This document shows positions 21,327-30,255 of a stretch of 64,000 nt of DNA, in pieces. Source of the stretch: Antedon mediterranea (Eukaryota; Echinodermata; Crinoidea; Comatulida; Antedonidae); assembly GCF_964355755.1 (NCBI RefSeq), contig NC_092671.1:18874001-18938000 (forward strand), written 5' to 3'. The translations under genes were made by a program, and so were the position numbers. The notes beneath the pieces are model-generated. The model was not told where the DNA came from, ran no database searches, and saw only the letters and a program-made list of their open reading frames with translations. The first letter of the stretch is position 1, and each line of letters starts with the position of its first letter.

Positions 21327-21599
21327 TAATGAGTCCGAAACGAACCGAACTCCGGTACGGAAAAAATCGCTTCCAGCCGATTTAATATCACATCGTTTGA
21401 TAGTATACAAATAATGAATGTTTATAAGTGGAATGGTAAAAATAATTTCATGAAGTGAAAGATGACATTTTTCCGCCGACAAAAATAGAAATACACCGCG
21501 CACGCGAGCGTAAACACAATAGGCCTACACTTAATTTGTCAACATATGACGCGAATTCATTTAGTTTATACATATTAACGTCTATAAAACACCATGTAA

Positions 21600-21655
21600 C
21601 CCACAATCGTCCAATCAGATGGCAGGAATATATTTAGGTTTTATATAAAAGTGAT
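21600..21655 (+). promoter_or_regulatory. Probable promoter of GPCR copy 2 (CCAAT + TATA)
   Basis: CCAAT at 21611-21615 in the context CACAATCGTCCAATCAGATG, then a good TATA box TATATAAAA at 21642-21650, about 93 bp before the ATG. The block is conserved with copy 1, where the TATA is weaker. The 75-bp leader between TATA and ATG is also conserved (CTGGATCTAAAGGACTG). Confidence 0.55.
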
Positions 21656-21742
21656 ATTATTCTTGTATACACACATAAAGCTGGATCTAAAGGACTGTTT
21701 ATTGTTAGCTTTTTGTTTTTCTACATCGAATTTGTATTTAAA

Positions 21743-22654
21743 ATGAATTCTACCGAAATTGAATCATCAGCCACAGTGACAATAATATTCAGAACAATCA
21801 TTTTTGTTATCCTTATGCTTTTTGCAATTATTGGTAATTCTTTAACTCTTGCTGTAATCTACGCAGTCGAATCACTTCACACAAAAACGTATGTCTTTGT
21901 CGCAAACCTAGCAATCGCAGATCTTTCAGTCGGACTATTCGTTATGCCTATTGTTCTTACTGCTTCTATATGTGATAGGTGGCCATTTGTACAAGACTGG
22001 ATCTGTGAGTTATCTTCTTCTTTGATTGGACAGTGTTACTTAACAAGCGTTGCTTCGCTATGTGCAATATCAGTTGAAAGATACCATTCAATAATTAACC
22101 CTTTACTTTATGAATCAAAAATGAGCAAACGGAATGTTATCATGTTATTATGTTGGACGTGGATTCAGCCTTTTATTTTCATCGTCCTAGGATTGGGGAA
22201 TAACGAATATGACCCTTATTCTTTTGTTTGTCTACCTAAGTGGGAAGAGAACATCATTCTTTCAATAATCATGTCTGTTTTTTGTTTTTTCATTCCGGTT
22301 TCATTAACAGTCAAATCGTATTACCACATTGGTAAGTTAACTTTCCAGCAACTCAATCGTATTCAGAATGTTACAACACTTGCATCGAATTCGACAAATA
22401 TGATTAGGCCCAAGATCAAATCCGGTTTTGTGTTTGCAATTGTCATTGGCACTTTTTTGACATTGTGGTTGCCGTACCAAGTTGTAGTGAATTGCAATTT
22501 ATGGAAGGTGCGCTTACCAAATGGGTATATAACTGTTTCGATGTGGCTGGTGTTATTGACCTCGTCATGTAACCCAGTAATATACTGTCTAATGAATAGG
22601 ACATTTAGAGGCGGACTTTTAATAATTATTCGTCGAATTTTTCTTAGACCATAG
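21743..22654 (+). CDS. Orphan class A (amine-like) GPCR, copy 2, intact, 303 aa
   Basis: This is a seven-transmembrane plasma-membrane receptor encoded in one exon. The ATG at 21743 was chosen because the ten codons before it are led by TTG, not ATG. TM1 IIGNSL (N1.50), TM2 NLAIADL (D2.50), TM3 starting at the conserved Cys in WICELSS and ending SVERYHS (E/DRY), TM4 CWTWIQPF, ECL2 Cys in FVCLPKW, TM6 LWLPYQV (W6.48, P6.50), TM7 SSCNPVIYCLMN (NPxxY). The C-tail is very short (NRTFRGGLL...IFLRP). Counting back from the Arg of ERY, position 3.32 is Ile, so the Asp that binds amines is absent and the ligand need not be a monoamine. The N-terminus has an N-S-T glycosylation site and no signal peptide. 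Sea urchins have large lineage-specific clusters of single-exon GPCRs expressed in sensory tissue, and this tandem pair fits that pattern. Ligand unknown. Confidence 0.88.
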   Translation: MNSTEIESSATVTIIFRTIIFVILMLFAIIGNSLTLAVIYAVESLHTKTYVFVANLAIADLSVGLFVMPIVLTASICDRWPFVQDWICELSSSLIGQCYLTSVASLCAISVERYHSIINPLLYESKMSKRNVIMLLCWTWIQPFIFIVLGLGNNEYDPYSFVCLPKWEENIILSIIMSVFCFFIPVSLTVKSYYHIGKLTFQQLNRIQNVTTLASNSTNMIRPKIKSGFVFAIVIGTFLTLWLPYQVVVNCNLWKVRLPNGYITVSMWLVLLTSSCNPVIYCLMNRTFRGGLLIIIRRIFLRP

Positions 22655-22990
22655 CTAATTGCATGTTGGATACTTTAAAGTAAATGCATCAAATAGGTTG
22701 ATTACTTAATGCATTACTGCTCTAATGTAATTTTATGGTAATCAAGTTATACGCTTTCAGAGATGGGTTTTCTCTCGTATGTTGTTATTAATTGATAAAA
22801 TATGTTTATGTGTAGGCCTAAAATGTATATATTTGATTTTGCTGTATATAAACTGTGTATGCTTATTGCTGTGATTAAATGTTATAATCAAAAATCACAA
22901 AACATGTTTGTAAACATTAATAGTCTATAAAATTCAATTAAAAATAAGAAATGTTTTGCTTTGAAATAAATGTTGATGTTTACTTTCATG

Positions 22991-23027
22991 ACCTTTAGGC
23001 AAACCAAACTTTGGTTTGCCTAAAGGT
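22991..23027. repeat. Perfect 18-bp-arm palindrome downstream of GPCR copy 2
   Basis: Arms 22991-23008 and 23010-23027 (ACCTTTAGGCAAACCAAA and its complement) around a single C. It lies at the same place relative to the gene as the 14205 hairpin but is unrelated in sequence. Confidence 0.8.
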
Positions 23028-23125
23028 AGATGTCTGAATTAAGTTTAGTTTTAGATAGCTAATTATTTACAACAAAAGTGTCTGTTAATTGTTTTCTTCA
23101 TAATAATTCATTTCTTACTTTTACC

Positions 23126-23173
23126 AGGGATGAGTTAAATGTTAAATTACAATTGTAATTTAACTCTTCCCTG
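23126..23173. repeat. Imperfect palindrome, CAGGGA...TCCCTG
   Basis: CAGGGATGAGTT and AACTCTTCCCTG (one mismatch) enclose an AT-rich inner palindrome AATTACAATTGTAATT. Its outer sequence resembles the CAGGGAGTTGT hairpins at 14205 and 26850. Confidence 0.55.
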
Positions 23174-23200
23174 CTTATACCTATTTATATATGTATAAAC

Positions 23201-23740
23201 ATTTTTGTGGATTTTTACTTTTATGTTAAACCAAGACAACGAAAAGGAATAAAATTACCTTCGTGACGTTTCGCCGACAATCTGTCAGCTGCTTCAGACT
23301 AATGCCTGGGTTGGAATGGTCTGGTTTTTTGTAAGTGACGCTGAACAGCGCCACCAGCCGTCTGGTTGGTATTGACGGTAGAGCGTCTCCGCTGGCCCCC
23401 TCCTGCTTCAACTTTTTCCAGCAAACTATCATATGTATGTGGGAGGTCATACCCACCAATGTCTCTGTTGATATTATGTGGTCTTTTTCTTATGCAGATA
23501 GATTCTTTTATTTTTCTTTTGTCTGTCTGTGCTTCTTTTTCAATAACTCTCGCATTCCAATTTGGAATATGGTCATTCCCTATAGCGTGGTCAGTTATGG
23601 CTGACTTATGTAAAACCAGACCATTCCAACCCAGGCATTAGTCTGAAGCAGCTGACAGATTGTCGGCGAAACGTCACGAAGGTAATTTTATTCCTTTTCG
23701 TTGTCTTGGTTTAACATAAAAGTAAAAATCCACAAAAATA
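23201..23740 (-). mobile_element. Penelope-like fragment between 135-bp inverted repeats
   Basis: The arms 23201-23335 and 23603-23740 are nearly exact inverted copies (for example GTGACGTTTCGCCGACAATC against its complement). Between them, and reading out of the right arm, lies a minus-strand Penelope tail. Penelope elements are known for direct or inverted terminal repeats and partial tandem copies; here the terminal repeat is present on both sides in opposite orientation. Confidence 0.75.
23395..23605 (-). pseudogene. Penelope GIY-YIG C-terminal tail
   Basis: The minus strand reads AITDHAIGNDHIPNWNARVI, then KRKIKESICIRKRP and INRDIGGYDLPHTYDSLLEK. This is the region after the GIY-YIG core, with the family's conserved His, NRD..GY.L and R.IKE.I.IRK motifs. 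The catalytic GIY-YIG segment and RT are missing. Compare the tail at 250-490 (RQIRESLHIRK, NRDTGSHELSHLY). Confidence 0.75.
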
Positions 23741-23924
23741 TTATTTGGAACCAGATGAATTTATTCAATGTATGTATAAACAGTTATTGTAAATACAATT
23801 GTGGCTATTTTTAAGCAGGTATGCATATTAACAATTTTGGTCTAAGTGGTTGTATAAACAATTATGTACCTACTTAAGTATTTCCTGGCTTTGGGTTGTT
23901 AAGTCTTAAATAATCTTTACTTTT

Positions 23925-24180
23925 TATCTAAAATACAGTTCCAATCGCCGCAAACAATGTGGATTTTTATATTCTAATATAACTTTAACTTTATTTTGTC
24001 GTAAAACCTGGGGAAATCGTTGTTGGTGCCATAAATTGAGATTAGCGTGAGTTTTAGGTCGGCAACTTTTACCTCTAAAGCCAGCATATTTCCATCGTTA
24101 TCTTTTTTTATGTTATGCGAGAGTGTAATTAAAATTATTGTTGAAGATGATCCCGGTATAAAGATCAACATGATTACATA
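23925..24180 (-). pseudogene. L1/Tx1-like LINE endonuclease fragment
   Basis: The minus-strand ORF 24171-23974 has KDNDGNMLALEVKVADLKLT and ISIYGTNNDFPRFYDKI. A frame change at about 23975 leads to NPHIVCGDWNCILDKK. The GDWN motif is the catalytic Asp/Asn block of apurinic-type LINE endonucleases, in the L1/Tx1 style. Only the middle of the domain is left. Confidence 0.7.
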
Positions 24181-24373
24181 ACAATGTTACAATATAAAAA
24201 GTTAAAACTTGAGAAGTTGGTTAATGATGATGATGGTTTAAAAATGGCTTTAAAATTTGCATAAAGAACAGCATTTAAACAGAATACTGTTCATTACCAT
24301 AGTTAAAAAGGCCATTAAAATACAAGTTATTTAGAAGAACAAAGACAAATGAATATCAAAAATTCATTTAAAT

Positions 24374-24640
24374 AATAGGGAGCTGAAAATCTTATGTACT
24401 GTATTTAACTTTATTTGAGTAACTCTGTCTTCGACATTTAATATTCCTAGTTTATTCAACTATTTCTGTCCAATATGGGTTCTTGGTCCTTCACTTAAAA
24501 TATATCTTGTTTTGCATGACTTGTAACTTATTTTTATTGTATACTTATTTCTTTGTAGTGGCAGAATACCAAGATGAACATGCATAATCAAAATTACATT
24601 GAATAAGAGCATAGCTTAAACTTTTTCTTGCATGTGTATT
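24374..24640 (-). pseudogene. LINE RT C-terminal fragment
   Basis: The minus strand gives SLSYALIQCNFDYACSSWYS, then (after stops) GPRTHIGQK, LNKLGILNVEDRVTQIKLN and VHKIF. This is the conserved tail of jockey/RTE-like LINEs (FDYACSSWY; PRTHIG; VEDRV). Several stops are present. Confidence 0.65.
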
Positions 24641-25237
24641 CTGTCTATATTCTTCCATAATCATTTGTTTGGGTTTACATTATTTTAGGTTAGAAACGAT
24701 TTTCGTTATTAGTATATTATAAAGTTAGTACACTGTGTTATGAAATAGCATAGATTATAAATTCCCTTTATTTATTACTTGGCCCTTTAGATGGTCTGGC
24801 CTGGCATTTAAGCTTAAACCCGATTTAATGTTAACTATAGTTATAGATTCCAATTGCATTATACATTGGAAATAATGAATATAATCTTTTATAATAAGCA
24901 TTGGGCTACAGCACTTGTTGAAAATATATTAATATACTCTTCTAGTTAAGAATTGGGCTACAACTACAGTTTTTCACTTTAACATGGTTAATGTACATTA
25001 TTTATATATATATACCGCAGCAGGGGGTACCCGACAGACTCCCATTTACATTGACTTCAAGTGACCCCCAACACACATAAATTGGTACCTAGCTCATCTA
25101 ACCAAATGTCTCTGGGCTGCCTGTCTGTAGGTTGGTAGCATTATATCTTGTTCTACGCCTGGGTTGACGTAGACAAGCAGCTCATCAAGGTAACGCATGG
25201 CTTTATCTGCTGAAGCAGAAACTGTCTACTTGCAACA
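24641..25237. other. Intergenic, no gene seen
   Basis: AT-rich with (TA)n at about 25003-25013. 25014-25237 is more GC-balanced and precedes the OTU reading; it may be its 3' flank. Confidence 0.4.
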
Positions 25238-25825
25238 TCATTGGTCATTGCAAATGTAAGAATCATGGTGAGAATGTCGTTGGGTAGATAAAGATATGCT
25301 TTCTACGTCTTCCTCATTTACTTCGTTGTCTGTCGGCCTATTTACATCATTTAGACATTCTCCAGTGCTGTCATCGTTTACTTCTCGATCAATGTATTCA
25401 ACGTTTATTCCTTGATGAGTATTATCTTTATCGGTTGCTCTTTCAGTTTTGTCATTGTTTACTTCGTCTGTATCTTTATCGATTATGCTTTCGTCGGTAT
25501 CTGATGTCTCATCTACAACAATAGGCCTATGATCCATGTCTCTTTCAAAAACAATCTGGGAACTGTTACGAATGATATTAAGTATTTCCCCATTATTGTT
25601 TTTAAGTGACAGGTAGTGCTCATTGTTGCCTTCTGGTAGATGTCCTAGCACAATATATTGCAAATTGAAGGTGAAAATGTTGGCATCATCTGGTGAAATC
25701 AACGTTGTTCCTCCACCTAAAGAACTTATGACCAATATCTGAATGTTTAAAATATCGGCAATTGCCTGTAGGGTTATTTGGTCACCATAAGTTCCATTTC
25801 TTGAACACCCGATTCTGTCTGTCAA
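25238..25825 (-). CDS. OTU-like cysteine protease, C-terminal part (195 aa)
   Basis: Residues 1-75 match the second half of an OTU domain: NGTYGDQITLQAIADILNIQ, then LQYIVLGHLPEGNNEHYLSL. The His in EHYLSL is the expected catalytic His. The first half with the catalytic Cys (DGNC box) is not found immediately upstream, so the ORF is either 5' truncated or a second exon. The last 100 residues are acidic and repetitive (DETSDTDESIIDKDTDEVNN). OTU proteases remove ubiquitin. In animals they occur both as host enzymes and inside some mobile elements, including Helentron-type Helitrons. No other element domain adjoins this one. Confidence 0.6.
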   Translation of the reverse strand: MTDRIGCSRNGTYGDQITLQAIADILNIQILVISSLGGGTTLISPDDANIFTFNLQYIVLGHLPEGNNEHYLSLKNNNGEILNIIRNSSQIVFERDMDHRPIVVDETSDTDESIIDKDTDEVNNDKTERATDKDNTHQGINVEYIDREVNDDSTGECLNDVNRPTDNEVNEEDVESISLSTQRHSHHDSYICNDQ

Positions 25826-27358
25826 TAGGTGGTATCTGGAAAACTATAGCAAGTCATACACGTTGCTGTCTGCATAAATGCTGTACTTTTAACACACGGT
25901 ACACTGTCCTGTACCACAGTGTCTGTTGACAATTTACAATGATGTACAACCAAAGGCTATCCAATCCGTGACTCTTGGATCGCCGCCGGGATTAATCGCT
26001 GCTCGAGTCGCTTCTGTTTCGGTTCGCGAAATACTTGTGACGTATCTTCAGCAATACCTAGATGTATATGTAGATGAATTACACATATTATAATAATAAT
26101 AATCAGTTAATGTATCAATTATAAGAATGCGTAAAATAGTTTTAAGCCTTAAGTGAGTGCGGCCTATAAGGTCGAAACGACACGAGCCCGAACAAAGACT
26201 CTCAGACATTTCGTCCGGATTCTTTTCAATCGAGACGTTTCGCCCCTTTGAGAATTTGGAGGGTGATTCCAAAAATAACTGTTTTATAAAAACCACTAAA
26301 TAGTCCTATGATTTTTATCACAACTCAATGTTGTATGGTCTATCAAACCATAGAAAAAATCAAACATTTCCTCCCTGTCTGTGCAGACGTATAGATAGAT
26401 AGAAAAAACATTTCCGGAACCTCCGACGCAACTAAGGGGGAAATAATTATTGGGACAAAACAGGGCTCTAATGGTGAGTGAGCAGTGAAGGCGGCCGAAA
26501 TGATCGCGGACACCCTCTGTCGAATAGTAACCCTTCGTAAGCGTCCATTCGTTCGCGCTCACTGGATCACACACACGATTCGATTGTAATGGAGCTGTCT
26601 TGTTCGGTGGTGGCCATGGGAAATGATTAGATTACCGTACATGGGTACATTTACTGTAGGCGTACATTAAAAAAGGGTCTCTAGGCTATGCGTATGCATC
26701 TGTTGAGCCATTCCTACTACTACTACTAGCCTATTATAATCATTGTAAACTCAGTGTTTATTAATTAGGCTTAGGCCTAGCCTCTACCCAGGCGGAAATA
26801 CTTTTTTACAGGCACATGACGCTGCCTAGGCCCAAATAGGCCCTCTGGCAGGGAGTTGTAATAAACAACTCCCTAAATGGACCAGGCTAGAATGAATAGC
26901 CTAATAATATTTGTAGATGCCGCAATACAAACACAAATACAACTTGGTTACTGTTTAATTTTAATGCGTTGTCCTGATATGATCTTCAACGATTAACTGA
27001 AACAATCATCAAACATACATAAGATAAAGGGGATAGATCAGAACTAGGCCTAGGCTAGCATAAACAAAACATACAAAACATGTAAACTCAATCAAAGGGT
27101 ACAGATATTTACCGTACAGTTGAATGTCCCTGATGTGGACAACTACATTGCGCAGTGAATCGCTAACTGGTGATCCGAAACGTGGCACCCGGCCGCGGGC
27201 CTGGTGCAAATTGCAATTGAAAAGCTTCTGTTAACCGAACTAAAAATAACTGTACTCTTCCTTATTAATAAAACAACAAAAACACTTCTAGGCCCCTGGC
27301 GGAGCAAGACTATTCCGGCATCAGGTCCCGGCCATTCTTCCATGTGAGGTTCAGGACC
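25826..27358. other. Intergenic, two unassigned minus-strand readings
   Basis: 26574-26296 (92 aa) and 26296-26048 (82 aa) show no recognisable domain. Near 26170-26245 two GAAACG/GAAATGTCTGAGAG-like words recall Penelope terminal repeats, but only weakly. AGGCCTAGG words at 26760-26840. Confidence 0.35.
26850..26874. repeat. 25-nt hairpin AGGGAGTTGT / ACAACTCCCT
   Basis: 10-bp perfect arms (26850-26859, 26865-26874) with a 5-nt loop. The arm sequence is the same as the core of the 14205 hairpin. Confidence 0.7.
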
Positions 27359-28599
27359 TCACTGGCCTCCATTCCCGTAACCTTCCCCGGTGGCCCGGCG
27401 GACGAAAGTGAGGGGCGTCCGTCTCCAGTAGGACCCGCCGCTCCGACTGGTACAGCTGGGAAGGCTCGATCGCCCGACCCCAAAATTAAAACTGAAATAG
27501 GTCATTGGGAAGAATCTCAGGAACTCTTCCACAATGAATACCGAGGACGAAAAACTGTGCAAAATCAGTTTTTGCCCACGGGGTACCCCCACCAGCCGAA
27601 GAAGGTCCAGCCCTCGGAGGTAGCATTCCTCCCTCGTTGGGTCCGTCGCCGGACCCCGCAAGTGCAGAGTCAGCACGTGGTGACGCTGGGGACAGAAACA
27701 TTCCCGCAAGATCCGCTCCAGGAGCCGATCATGTCGGGGCCAGTCAGTGATCGACCGGTTTTGGTCCAGACCCACCTCTCCCAGCGCCCGAACACTCAGG
27801 TTCTGGGCCAACCCCCAAAAAGTAGCAAATTCCCGCGCCGACACCATGCGCGTGGTGTGCAGCCCAATTGAAACGTAGTTGTACGGCGGAGACTGTATCA
27901 GGTTTATTTCCCTAAGGAGGGAAGGGTAAGTGGGCGGCTCGCGATTGCTCCTATAACGGTGACCCTTGGGTCTCCTGGCTTTACAGGATCTGCATCCCCT
28001 GCACGGCATCCCCTGGTGGCAGCCCTAGGGCCGAAAATAAACGGTCCGGATGAAAGTGTGCGTCAAAAGCGCGGCACAGGGCCAGGATCCCGAGAGCCTC
28101 CCGTCGGCGCACGCCGCTTCCTCCCCCTTCTGTACTACTGTCAGCCGGCGTCTGGGAAGGCACTGGGACCTTCGCCTCCGCCCGCTCAGCAATGGCCATA
28201 AAAGTAACCACCCCCACAAGTTTGGCCATGATGGCCAGTGCTCGGTAGTGTATCAGGACAGCGGGGTGATTGTTAACCCGTGTATGCAGGTCCTCCTCCC
28301 TCCCCTTAAGAACACCGTTCAATTTGAGCATTGCCCCCTGGGTTTTAGGGTCCAAGGCTTCCCAGGACACATCTATGGGAGCAAGCCTCATCTCTTGCAG
28401 GCTATTCAGCAAATCTCGTGGTCCTGCACCAGGACGGACAATATGTTGCCCCCTCGGTCGATGGTGCTGGTTCTTCGTCCATGATAACCACTCGGCTAGG
28501 AGCACTCTGGTCCTCCATTGGCGCCTCTCTCGTGCTCGGGTCACTGGAGGGCGAAGCATCGGCTTGGTCCGTCTTCCCCTCTGATTTTGGGTCACTCAT
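27359..28599 (-). pseudogene. Unrecognised GC-rich ORF after Gypsy pol, frameshifted
   Basis: ATG at 28599 (MSDPKSEGKTDQADAS, a Ser/Pro/acidic start), then after a frame change about 28400-27981 (MRLAPIDVSWEALDPKTQG, LIHYRALAIMAKLVGV), then a further frame from 28009 to 27359 (MPCRGCRSCKARR; MVSAREFATFWGLAQNLSV; RHDRLLERILRECF). It lies downstream of the Gypsy integrase/PHD reading on the same strand, the position of an env or accessory ORF. I see no signal peptide, transmembrane anchor or zinc knuckle. A good 3' splice site (TTTCTATCGTTTCAG) stands 4 bp before the ATG. It could be an accessory ORF, a displaced gag, or part of another element. Confidence 0.4.
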
Positions 28600-28620
28600 A
28601 TTTCTGAAACGATAGAAAAA
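28600..28620 (-). promoter_or_regulatory. Candidate 3' splice site before the accessory ORF
   Basis: The minus strand reads a pyrimidine tract and CAG (TTTCTATCGTTTCAG), then AAATATG. If the element is spliced, this would make a subgenomic mRNA for the downstream ORF. Inferred from sequence pattern only. Confidence 0.35.
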
Positions 28621-28665
28621 TATAAACAATTAAAATTAAATTAATTATTAGATAGTAGGCACCGC

Positions 28666-28921
28666 CTAGACTGTAACTGGCTCTCGGCAAGCGGCACATT
28701 TGTAACGGTCAATATTGAGCGCACATCTAGCTGCGAAATATTGACACACACTCGTGGTACCAGATGTCACAATAGTCACATTGGATCATGAAAGCCCCAC
28801 ACCAGGACCGCTGGCAAAAACAATACAACTCGCCGCCCGTGGTGGTGTCTGTCCGGTCCATACTCGCTGACGCAGTGGGCAACTGGAAGGTCTGAAGTTG
28901 GGTAGCAACTTGTCCCTGCAA
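28666..28921 (-). pseudogene. PHD finger at the end of Gypsy pol
   Basis: LYCFCQRSWCGAFMIQCDYC and DIWYHEC give the Cys4-His-Cys start of a PHD finger. One base out of frame it continues CQYFAARCALN, YKCAACREPVTV and a stop, supplying the last Cys pair. It follows the Gypsy integrase tail (MVLNHDKLKPC, DKLLPNF) at about 28960-28900 in the same transcription direction, where chromoviruses have a chromodomain. PHD fingers read histone H3 tails. One frameshift disables it. Confidence 0.6.
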
Positions 28922-30030
28922 GGCTTTAGTTTATCGTGATTTAGCACCATTACTTTGTTTCGGAACTGAAACCCGAAAAAAGTGAGTCAGGACCCCACAA
29001 TAACCGCCGGTCCTTTCCATGGAGGACACAACTTTTTACTTTTGCCTTTAGGCGTGCTTTCATCCAAGGCATACACCCGGTCCCCCAACCCATAGGAACG
29101 TTTCAGTACTCGAAGGTCATAGTCCTTCTTCATACGCCGCTGGGCTTGCCGAAGAGTGGTGCGGGCTACTTCATGTGCATCTCGGATGGATGGTGTTGAC
29201 CAGCTCCGAGACATAAACCCCCACCCCCCGATCCGGCCCGTCTTCCTGTAACCCCCACCCCCCAAGCATGAAATCAGCCGGAAGGTTCACTTTCCGCCGC
29301 GCCCCAGCATCAACATATACGGTGTAAACCCGGTTGACCGATTAACGGTGGTCGCCCGCAACGCCCCCGCTATTTGAAGTAAGTGGACGTACGTCCCAAT
29401 CCCGTTGCCTCTTCCCCACGAAGCAACGAACCGCATCCATCAGTGTGCGGTTATAGCGCTCGACCTGTCCGTTCGGATGGACGATAACTGGTCGTCTGGG
29501 TTGTATGAATTTGGAGAACTTTACAGAGAGACCCAAAAAGTTCAAACTAAAAAAAAGTTAGCCACTAAGGCCCTGGCCGTCACCTCTGCGGTATGTGAAG
29601 GTAACGGACTAATTTCCACCCATTTTGAGAATTGATCCACCATCATCAGGGTCTGGACGTTACCTGCCTCCGACTTAGGTAATGGTTCCAAGAAATCAAT
29701 GTGGATCCTCTCCATTGGCGCCCCTGTGTGAAACTCCGTCAACGGAGTCCTGCCCTTACGTGCAGTCTTTTTGTTTTGATTGCAGATTTCGCAGGCTCGG
29801 ATGTAGGGCTCTCCACATCTCTCCCCATTCCATACCAAAAAAACTTAGCTCGGAGTCGTAGTTTGGTGCGGGACATTCCCTGGTGCCTGGACGATGGGAT
29901 GTCATGATGAAGCCTCAGGGCCTCGGCATGGAGTTCCCGTGGCAAAATTAGCCGCTTGCCCTCCATGTCATCCCTGAACATGTAAAGGAGCCCATCCTCT
30001 CCGATATGTAACCACTTCACTCCTGAGATC
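28900..30030 (-). pseudogene. Gypsy integrase
   Basis: Order on the minus strand: H2C2 zinc region (LILPRELHAEALRLHHDIPS, HQGMSRTK; 30020-29850), CEICNQNKKTA, the catalytic core with IHIDFLEPLPKSEAGN and LMMVDQFSKWVE (29838-29560), then HPNGQVERYNRTLMDAVRC (29500-29400) and the C-terminal domain (DLRVLKRSYGLGDRVYALDE, LCPPWKGPAVIVG; 29265-28987). It is broken into at least four frames, and the stretch between the second Asp and the Glu region is shortened. Confidence 0.85.
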
Positions 30031-30255
30031 CCCCCACATCGTTTTGAACCAAATTAATGGCATAACACGAAGGCCCCCGTACGACCTCGATCGTAGTCCC
30101 ACCTGGGTCCACCAGCCCCCACCCCCACCCGCTCATTAGGGTCCGGTTCTATCTGCCGGATCTGTGAGATCGGGACCACGTCATCTACGTCTTCCTGGAA
30201 ACGGACCCACCGGCAATGCGCCCTGTTTTATGTATTGTTTTTATGATTGAAGACT

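Larger units (their letters stand above)
21388..22983 (+). repeat. GPCR-bearing segment, copy 2
   Basis: Direct duplicate of 12583-14204 (see that entry); it carries the intact receptor. Confidence 0.9.

Noticed and set aside
27344-28584. Several long plus-strand ORFs
   Set aside because: High GC reduces stop codons; they lie opposite the minus-strand Gypsy-associated readings and show no domain.
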